Shown piece after piece: positions 53,417 through 59,492 of a stretch of 59,492 bases of DNA. The stretch's first letter is position 1. Every line of letters begins with the position of its first letter. A model generated the notes under the pieces. It was given only the letters and a program-made list of their open reading frames with translations. It made no database searches and was not told the origin of the DNA. Origin of the DNA: Desulfuromonadaceae bacterium (GTDB lineage Bacteria; Desulfobacterota; Desulfuromonadia; Geobacterales; Pseudopelobacteraceae); assembly GCA_028687585.1 (NCBI GenBank), contig JAQTZV010000021.1:1-59492 (forward strand). The letters are read 5' to 3'. The position numbers were made by a program, and so were the translations under genes.

Positions 53417-54236
53417 TTTTCCCCCTAATTCAATGTGCGAATGATGTTTTTCAAATCTGTTCATATCGGTCACCACCTCTTTAGTAATCTTAGTAAACGC
53501 CGCCCGGTGTGTAGCCGCCCATGCTGCTGCGACTGCAGCCACCACCGGATCCCATGCCGCCGCAGGTCGGTGTATAGGTAGTCGAACCAATGCTCCTGAT
53601 TGACTGTGTATAACCATTAGCGTACCAACCTTCGTTACGCAGGAAAGCGTACCCGTTGTTGACGGCAGGGAAGGCTGCACCGGTTGCTCGGGTGTTGAAA
53701 CCGTGGGCATCGCCGGCGCCCATCGGACGGGCAACTGAAGCACGTGAGCCGTATGAACCATGGCAGAAGTAGCAGCGGTTCTGGAAGTAGGTCATACTGC
53801 TGTTAGTGCTGGAGGTAATTGCGGAACCGGTACCATGGTTGCTGGTACCACCACTGACAACGTGGCAGGCAACACAGAGGTTGGTTGACGCTGTCGTGCC
53901 GTTCACATAGACGTTACCGCGTAACGGCACACTATCAGTGCTGCTGACCGCACCGCCATGGATGCCGGAAGACGTCAGGATCGTAGCAGAGGTTGAGCCG
54001 TTCGGTGCATGGCAATCCCAGCAGGAGATCAGCGGGCCATAGGTGGTTGTGGTTGCTGTCTTGGTTACGCCGTTCCATGGAGCGACCATTCTGCTGCCGC
54101 CGGTGTTGGTGTAGCCGCTGTTCTGACGTACCAGAACCGGATGGAAGGATTTGTTGGTTGATGCAAACTGACTGGCAACGTCAAGTACGCCACCGCTTGG
54201 GTTGGCGGATACGGTGCCGGCAAATGGTTTGAGAGC
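53341..54236. repeat. Second copy of the 896-bp block
   Basis: It matches 50313-51208. It covers the start of cytochrome B, the spacer and the last about 750 nt of cytochrome C. After 54236 the cytochrome C sequence diverges, while B continues with sequence shared with A. Confidence 0.9.
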
Positions 54237-57200
54237 AGAACCGCCGGGGACGATCGCTGTTGCGCTGAGCGCACCATCGGTGTCATGGCATTTCAGACAC
54301 ATATTAATCATGATGGCTGCGGTATCAGCCTCGATAGTGGCATTGCCGAGGTTACGGCTGAATCTGACCGGACGCGCATCAGTTCCGGTGCTGGTGTAGG
54401 CGCCGGCTGTCGAGGTTGAGCCATTGTGGGTTACACCTTTAATGGTTGCGCCGGTATCCGGGTCACGAAGTTCGATGTAACCGTTCTTGTGGTAGGTTCC
54501 GTTCGGTGAGCCGGTAGAGGCATCGCCTTCCATATGACAGACGCAGCAGTCTTCTTTTGTGACTGCAGTGCCTCTGGAACGGGTGTGCTTTGAGGCGAGT
54601 GAGAAACTCGGGACAATGGCAACACGCGATGTTACCGAGGCGCTAAGAGACTGCGCAACCGGTGAGGTTTGAGCAATTGTGTGGCAGCTGATGCAATCTC
54701 CGCCGGTACCGTAATCACCAAAGGTTAATGTTTTAGTTGATGTAGTCATCCGGTACGGAGCGGTGCTGGCGTGACAGGCTGCGGTACAGCCACGGATTGA
54801 TGAATCGTACCCAGTGCCGATGCCGACCGGGCCGTTCATGTTGATGTTGCCAGTATTGTGCTGAGCAGCCACAGTGTAATTAGCATGCGGGGTTTGTGTA
54901 CCGGTCCCATCTGCTGCTGAGCTTTGTGTACCATGGCAGATCAGGCAGCCGCCATGAGCAGATACGAAGGTTTCCTTTGTATTTACGGTTGCCCCGGTAC
55001 CGATATGATTAACCGCAGTTGCACCGGCAACATGCTTGTTATCGGCATCAGATGCGGTGGTAACCGGCGGATAACCGTGACATACCTGACAGGCTGCAGT
55101 TGGTGGGTCACCCCAGGCGGTTGATGTACCGAAGTGACAGCTTATGTTCGAGCATGTCGTAGTAGCACCGTCAAAACTTACAGGGTTTACTCCAAACTGA
55201 TCCGCCGCCTGAAGTGTTATATTTCTTGATGTGCCGTCACTACCAGCTGAACCGGCATGTTTAGTTATTGAACTCACATTGTGGCATGTACCGCACACCT
55301 GATTATCAACAAATCCACCCGGTAGTCCACCCAAAGCTTTCTCAGCAATGATATTGTCGATATGTACAGTATGGGCATTGGTAGTTGGAGGCCAGCCGTG
55401 ACAGCTGCTGCAGCTCGAAGCATCTACTACACCATTAACATGCTTGCTCGGATCAGTGAATACTCCAGCAGTAGACAGATGCTCGTGACAGCCATTACAC
55501 TGGTTAATGTTGGTCACGCCCGAATGATTTCCGGTTGTTGACGGAGGCGACGCATGACATTTACCGCAATCACCTGTAAGGCTTGGAGTACCGGTCAGCA
55601 AGGCGGTATTGGTCCAGGCAACTGGGGATCCTGCAGTATATCCGGATCCTGGCTTACCGTAATGGCAATAGGTTGTAGAGCAGTTGCCGGCAGAATAACT
55701 GGCAACAGCACCACCGGTTGTGGCCAGAGCACCGAAGCTGACAGTTCCGGAACCGTCCATGTGTCCGGCAAATGAGGGGCTTGTGGCATTAACACTGGAA
55801 TGGCATTCAGTACAGGCAATCGGATTGGAAATGGAATTAAGACCACGCAGATGAGTATCATGTGCACCAACCTGTGCATCTGTTGCCACCGTAGCCCCAC
55901 CGGTGTCACGCCCAGTGCCATTGTAACCGGGCGCTGCAGTTTTTGTATCAGCTGTATACGCAGCAGGTAACGTCCCGCTGACACCGTGACATTTTGTACA
56001 TGTTGCCTGTGTCGTAGCAGAGCCCCATGTCGGGCTGGTGCCACCATGACAAGTCGTGTTGTTGCAGGTTGACGGCGCGAAGGTGTTTGAAACAGCCGCC
56101 GAACCTTTAATATACGAACCACCGTTGATTGACGGAGCCATGTTAACAGTGGCGTTGGCGTGGTTGAAATCAGCACTGGTTATAGTGGTAGGAGCGGTAT
56201 GGCAAGTTGAACAGGCGTTGGGATGCACACTGTGCGATCCTTGAAACTGACCTGCCGGTGTGTTGCGAGCCGTGCCGTCGGCAAAACCGGACGCAGCGCT
56301 ATATCCATGGCAACCGGAACAGCTACCAATTGTGGTTACCGGACCTGAAGCCGGAGTGACTGTTTTTGTAACGCCACCGGAAGTGTTAGTGAGGTTATCA
56401 GTTGCGCAGAGACGATACGCGTACTGATTACCATTTGTCAGGCCGGTATGTACTGTTGAAAGTGTAGCTGCGGTGAAGGGGCTTCCTGGCACCGCAGTGC
56501 CTGTTGTACAGTTAGCAGGCGCTGTTGCAGTTGCTCCGGTGTTAAAACGCAAGATATAGGATGCGATGCCGCTACCGCCCGGATCAGTTGCTGCGGTCCA
56601 TGAGATTGAATTTTGGGCATTGCCGGCAGTTACTGTTAACGTACCGTCTGTCGGTACAGATGTATCAACGGTGCGCTGAATCTGGGTTGCTGTTGTTGTT
56701 CCGCCAGCGGATGCGGCACGCATGTTGATATTCAGGAAACCGGAAAGTCCGGTCGGGTTGGCGGTACAGGTGTACGGGCCGGCTCCGGAAACGACACCGG
56801 CAATCCAGTTAGTGCCGCCGTTAGTGGTGTATTCACAGGATGATACCGCAGAATCCGCATCAGTAAACTGTGTGGTAATCGTAGGGGCTGCAGAAGTGTA
56901 GGAGCTGCCGATATCAGGAGTAATGGTTACGGTGCCGACTGTAGGAGGGGTGGTATCGGTGACAACAGGTACTGGATTAAGTGTAACGGCAGACCATCCA
57001 TCATATACATTAGCTGAATATGTCACAGTATCGTTGATATTGGCAGTTGTACTCCTGATTCCTGAAAAAGAAAATGCCGAGCCAACAGCTACAGGCGCAA
57101 CTGTAGTATAACCGCCAGACATTGTAGGAATTGTATCCACACTCTGAGTCGCCGCATAGATTGCATAGCCTCCATCATTGGCATTCAGTGTGATGGTTGC

Positions 57201-57737
57201 TGTAGTCGCGCTTGATAAATATGCGCTTGTTGAGTCAGTCGTTGGCGTTGTCTGGTCAACACCATAAAAAGTTACGATGTTTACGCTGTATCCACTACCG
57301 GTTACACTGTTTGTAATCGTCAAATTAGTGCCATTAACAGCTGCCAAATCTGCTTCATTTAGATAAAACAGCCATGTTTGTCGTCGTTGATTATTAGGTG
57401 AATTAACAACGGCTCTTAACGGCCGCGTAGTAGTACCCCCATACGTACCAGTGATTGTCGTTGCCGAAGTGGTGTTGGTATGAGCATGAACACTGACAAG
57501 TACAATTCTATTTGACCCACTAGGCACAACATATGATGCAGTTGAAGGTGAGGTCGTAATATTATTGATTTGAGGAGTCGCAGGCCACCCGGACGTCGTA
57601 ATAGCTGCTTGTGCAAGCGCGGGTCTGTACAAACCCTGATACATAAAGACCGACGTCGCCAACGTGAGGAGGAGAACAATACTGGTTTTCATCCACCAGT
57701 GCATTCCATTTAGCTTTTTCTTAATGACTTTTCCCAT
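53490..57737 (-). CDS. Multiheme c-type cytochrome C (20 haem-type motifs) with N-terminal Ig/FnIII-like domains
   Basis: The product is 1415 aa from ATG 57737, with GGGAGG 9 nt upstream. A membrane/signal helix lies at about 16-42. Residues about 45-480 hold beta-sandwich regions without haems: a first domain (NRIVLVSVHAH...), an Ig-like part (VTDTTPPTVGTVTITPD) and a fibronectin-III-like part (ISWTAATDPGGSGIASYILRF). Then follow 16 CxxCH, three CxxxxCH (CNNTTCH, CSTTYCH, CSNISCH) and one CxxxCH. The C-terminal third is almost identical to cytochrome B. The beta domains suggest a cell-surface or matrix position. Confidence 0.92.
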   Translation of the reverse strand: MGKVIKKKLNGMHWWMKTSIVLLLTLATSVFMYQGLYRPALAQAAITTSGWPATPQINNITTSPSTASYVVPSGSNRIVLVSVHAHTNTTSATTITGTYGGTTTRPLRAVVNSPNNQRRQTWLFYLNEADLAAVNGTNLTITNSVTGSGYSVNIVTFYGVDQTTPTTDSTSAYLSSATTATITLNANDGGYAIYAATQSVDTIPTMSGGYTTVAPVAVGSAFSFSGIRSTTANINDTVTYSANVYDGWSAVTLNPVPVVTDTTPPTVGTVTITPDIGSSYTSAAPTITTQFTDADSAVSSCEYTTNGGTNWIAGVVSGAGPYTCTANPTGLSGFLNINMRAASAGGTTTATQIQRTVDTSVPTDGTLTVTAGNAQNSISWTAATDPGGSGIASYILRFNTGATATAPANCTTGTAVPGSPFTAATLSTVHTGLTNGNQYAYRLCATDNLTNTSGGVTKTVTPASGPVTTIGSCSGCHGYSAASGFADGTARNTPAGQFQGSHSVHPNACSTCHTAPTTITSADFNHANATVNMAPSINGGSYIKGSAAVSNTFAPSTCNNTTCHGGTSPTWGSATTQATCTKCHGVSGTLPAAYTADTKTAAPGYNGTGRDTGGATVATDAQVGAHDTHLRGLNSISNPIACTECHSSVNATSPSFAGHMDGSGTVSFGALATTGGAVASYSAGNCSTTYCHYGKPGSGYTAGSPVAWTNTALLTGTPSLTGDCGKCHASPPSTTGNHSGVTNINQCNGCHEHLSTAGVFTDPSKHVNGVVDASSCSSCHGWPPTTNAHTVHIDNIIAEKALGGLPGGFVDNQVCGTCHNVSSITKHAGSAGSDGTSRNITLQAADQFGVNPVSFDGATTTCSNISCHFGTSTAWGDPPTAACQVCHGYPPVTTASDADNKHVAGATAVNHIGTGATVNTKETFVSAHGGCLICHGTQSSAADGTGTQTPHANYTVAAQHNTGNINMNGPVGIGTGYDSSIRGCTAACHASTAPYRMTTSTKTLTFGDYGTGGDCISCHTIAQTSPVAQSLSASVTSRVAIVPSFSLASKHTRSRGTAVTKEDCCVCHMEGDASTGSPNGTYHKNGYIELRDPDTGATIKGVTHNGSTSTAGAYTSTGTDARPVRFSRNLGNATIEADTAAIMINMCLKCHDTDGALSATAIVPGGSALKPFAGTVSANPSGGVLDVASQFASTNKSFHPVLVRQNSGYTNTGGSRMVAPWNGVTKTATTTTYGPLISCWDCHAPNGSTSATILTSSGIHGGAVSSTDSVPLRGNVYVNGTTASTNLCVACHVVSGGTSNHGTGSAITSSTNSSMTYFQNRCYFCHGSYGSRASVARPMGAGDAHGFNTRATGAAFPAVNNGYAFLRNEGWYANGYTQSIRSIGSTTYTPTCGGMGSGGGCSRSSMGGYTPGGVY

Positions 57738-57756
57738 TGTATATCGCCTCCCGCGC

Positions 57757-59492
57757 TTAGTACGTAGACCAGACTGGTGTAGTAAAGTAGTGACAGCTTA
57801 TGTTCGAACAGGTCTTGTCGTTTGCTGCAAGCCTTCCGGGAAGACCGTTATAAGTTGCTACTGTTCCGGTTGGGCCAAAAACATACGCCTGATTTGTACT
57901 CAGTGCAACATTGACCGTACCGTTTTTATGGAGTGCTAAGCCGTTGTCATGGCAGATACCGCAAACATTCGTCCATGTAGTTGACGCAGACGCGTACTGG
58001 TCCGAAGTAGGTGTTAGCGTAATCGTTGTACCAAAACGCTTGGTTGTCAGATAGGTAATATGAGATTCATGAGCGCCCTTGCCTTCAGCATTAATGACAG
58101 GTGCAGCAGCCCATGATCCGGCCTGGTAGCCATGACAGCTATCGCAGTTACCGGAGCCCCACTTGATTCCATCCATATGCTGTTTGCCGACTGCACCGCC
58201 CGCAGCACCGTTATGGCCGTGGCAACCGGCACAATCCAGGGTAATGTCAGGAGTATGTACTGTGGTTGAGGTAAATCCGGCATCACCAGGAGATTTGTGG
58301 CAGACTCCGCAGTTAGCCTGAGTTTTTAGCGTATCACCAAGGTACGCAGCATTTGTCCATGACGGTGTTATACCGGTACCGGCATTGGCGGCATTAAGAG
58401 TTGAACCTGCCGGATTATGGCAGTAAACGGAACAGCTGCCGCTGTTATACGAAGTTGGATATGTGCCGGCGCCACTATTAAATGTCTTAGCCAACCCCTG
58501 GAAAGCAGGTGCTGAGGAACCGTTGGCATGTGAACCGGAAGTAGGCAATGTGCCATGGCAATCGGTACAACGTGCTTTTGCATCGGCACCCTGCAGGCTC
58601 AGACCGTTAAAGAGCTGCAAGTGAGTCTGGTGAGCACCAACTTTGGCCAGAGAACTGACTTTGCCCTTGTCTGTTGCAGTTGCATCCGAAGGAGCGACAA
58701 CATACTCATTCGCTGCGGTGACTGTACCTGCTACAGTACCAGTGCCGTGGCACTTGGTGCAGGAATCATTGTTAGTGGTAGTGCCCCAGACGGGAGATGT
58801 TGAACCGTGACAAAGAGAAGCTGAACAGGAAGCACCAGCTGTGCCTTTAGTTTTATTAAGTGGGTAACCAACATTTGCTACGTCGATATTTCCGTCGGCA
58901 TGGCCGGTGCTTGGTACTGCTGTTGCGCTTGTGCCAGCTGCGTGGCAGGTGGTACAGACTACGGCATGGGCTGCTACATTTGTGTGACTGCCGGTAGCTG
59001 GGCCAGCGGCGGTGATAACGTTAGCACCGGTATGGCAGGCGGCGCAGCCGTTGTTGGTAGAACCCCAGTTCGGAGTTGCAATCAAAGTGGTTGATACAGG
59101 GCTTACGTGGCAGGACGCAGCGGAGCACGATGCACCGGCACTTCCTTTGACTTTATCAACCGGGTAGCCAACGTTGGCGACGTCGATGTTGCCGTCAGCA
59201 TGGCCAACGCTCGGAGCGGTTGTTAATGTTGTGCCTACAGCGTGGCAGGTGATACAAGCAGCGGCATGGCCGGCAAGCGCATGGCTGCCGGTGGCTGGGC
59301 CGGTTGCGGTGAGAGCGTTGACGCCGGTATGGCAGGCGGCGCAGCCGTTGCCGGTAGAACCCCAATTCGGAGTTGCAATCAAAGTGGTTGATACAGGGCT
59401 TACGTGGCAGGACGCAGCGGAGCACGATGCACCGGCACTTCCTTTGACTTTATCAACCGGGTAGCCAACGTTGGCGACGTCAATGTTGCCGT
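57757..59492 (-). CDS. Multiheme c-type cytochrome D, modular, 5' end outside window
   Basis: The frame is open to the window edge; at least 578 codons are present and the N-terminus is missing (a TTG at 59382 is internal, not a start). At least 15 haem-type motifs: CxxxxCH (CSAASCH twice, CSASLCH, CSNISCH), one CxxxCH (CSVYCH) and ten CxxCH (CAACH, CITCH, CAACH, CTTCH, CTKCH, CTDCH, CGVCH, CAGCH, CDSCH, CGICH). The upstream part consists of tandem modules of about 99 residues. The C-terminus ends HYFTTPVWSTY, without the tail shared by A-C. It precedes cytochrome C by 19 nt, so the genes are probably cotranscribed. Confidence 0.9.
   Translation of the reverse strand, partial: GNIDVANVGYPVDKVKGSAGASCSAASCHVSPVSTTLIATPNWGSTGNGCAACHTGVNALTATGPATGSHALAGHAAACITCHAVGTTLTTAPSVGHADGNIDVANVGYPVDKVKGSAGASCSAASCHVSPVSTTLIATPNWGSTNNGCAACHTGANVITAAGPATGSHTNVAAHAVVCTTCHAAGTSATAVPSTGHADGNIDVANVGYPLNKTKGTAGASCSASLCHGSTSPVWGTTTNNDSCTKCHGTGTVAGTVTAANEYVVAPSDATATDKGKVSSLAKVGAHQTHLQLFNGLSLQGADAKARCTDCHGTLPTSGSHANGSSAPAFQGLAKTFNSGAGTYPTSYNSGSCSVYCHNPAGSTLNAANAGTGITPSWTNAAYLGDTLKTQANCGVCHKSPGDAGFTSTTVHTPDITLDCAGCHGHNGAAGGAVGKQHMDGIKWGSGNCDSCHGYQAGSWAAAPVINAEGKGAHESHITYLTTKRFGTTITLTPTSDQYASASTTWTNVCGICHDNGLALHKNGTVNVALSTNQAYVFGPTGTVATYNGLPGRLAANDKTCSNISCHYFTTPVWSTY
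58867..59492. repeat. Tandem 297-bp module in cytochrome D
   Basis: A 99-codon module repeats with period 297 bp. The stretch 59071-59195 matches 59368-59492 with a single difference seen; the rest of the module and the copy upstream in plus coordinates (near 58864, period 300) are more diverged. Each module holds one CxxxxCH and two CxxCH motifs. The array continues beyond the window. Confidence 0.85.

Noticed and set aside
53417..53761. N-terminal extension of cytochrome B
   Set aside because: Same situation: an out-of-frame read through the end of cytochrome C; the start at 53416 has a signal peptide and AGGGGGA.

Overview
The window looks like chromosome of a Geobacter-type bacterium (Desulfuromonadia/Geobacterales). 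The main reasons are very large multiheme c-type cytochromes that mix CxxCH with CxxxxCH haem motifs, a System II (ResB/CcsA) cytochrome maturation set, a CIRCE-controlled hrcA-grpE-dnaK-dnaJ operon, and several cobalamin-type radical SAM proteins. The species assignment is inference from gene content only.

Layout. 1-1.7 kb: edge of a mobile region, with the right end of an IS21-family element (istA tail, istB, terminal repeats) abutting a 5'-truncated tyrosine recombinase that points at the 3' end of a tRNA-Arg(CCG). 1.8-4.6 kb: coaE, a THUMP-type RNA methyltransferase and rbgA. 4.6-5.3 kb: a small diheme membrane cytochrome and a membrane protein. 5.4-10.3 kb: heat-shock operon with CIRCE. 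10.3-16.2 kb: four tightly coupled genes (P-type ATPase, cytidylate-kinase-like protein, rubredoxin-type flavoprotein, YbgA-like protein). 16.4-18.3 kb: phasin-like protein plus UbiB kinase. 18.4-24.1 kb: envelope and photodamage-type genes (MipA/OmpV, intradiol dioxygenase, a truncated SDR copy run into an esterase lipoprotein, SOUL, DUF1499, SDR, UvsE).

24.2-34.7 kb: BchE-like radical SAM protein with two small membrane proteins, a divergent LuxE-like protein, then a minus-strand group with two CcsA proteins, a second radical SAM protein, a lipoprotein, a methyltransferase and a TMTC-like TPR membrane protein. 35-41 kb: SGNH-TPR protein, an SxtI/SxtJ/SxtK-like carbamoyltransferase trio (the smallest member is 49 codons) and another TMTC-like protein.

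41-59.5 kb: one long minus-strand run. Four giant cytochromes (12, 20, 20 and at least 15 haem-type motifs; the last runs off the window) come first in transcription order, followed by a terminator, a beta-propeller lipoprotein, ResB, two TMTC-like proteins and a GT9 glycosyltransferase. Three of the cytochromes share near-identical 3' ends, and the middle one is a mosaic of its two neighbours.

The most interesting reading (inference) is that 24-59 kb holds a dedicated locus for making, haem-loading and covalently decorating secreted multiheme cytochromes or the surface matrix that holds them. Cytochrome genes, System II synthetases, O-mannosyltransferase-like membrane proteins, a carbamoyltransferase module and two cobalamin-type radical SAM enzymes are interleaved there.
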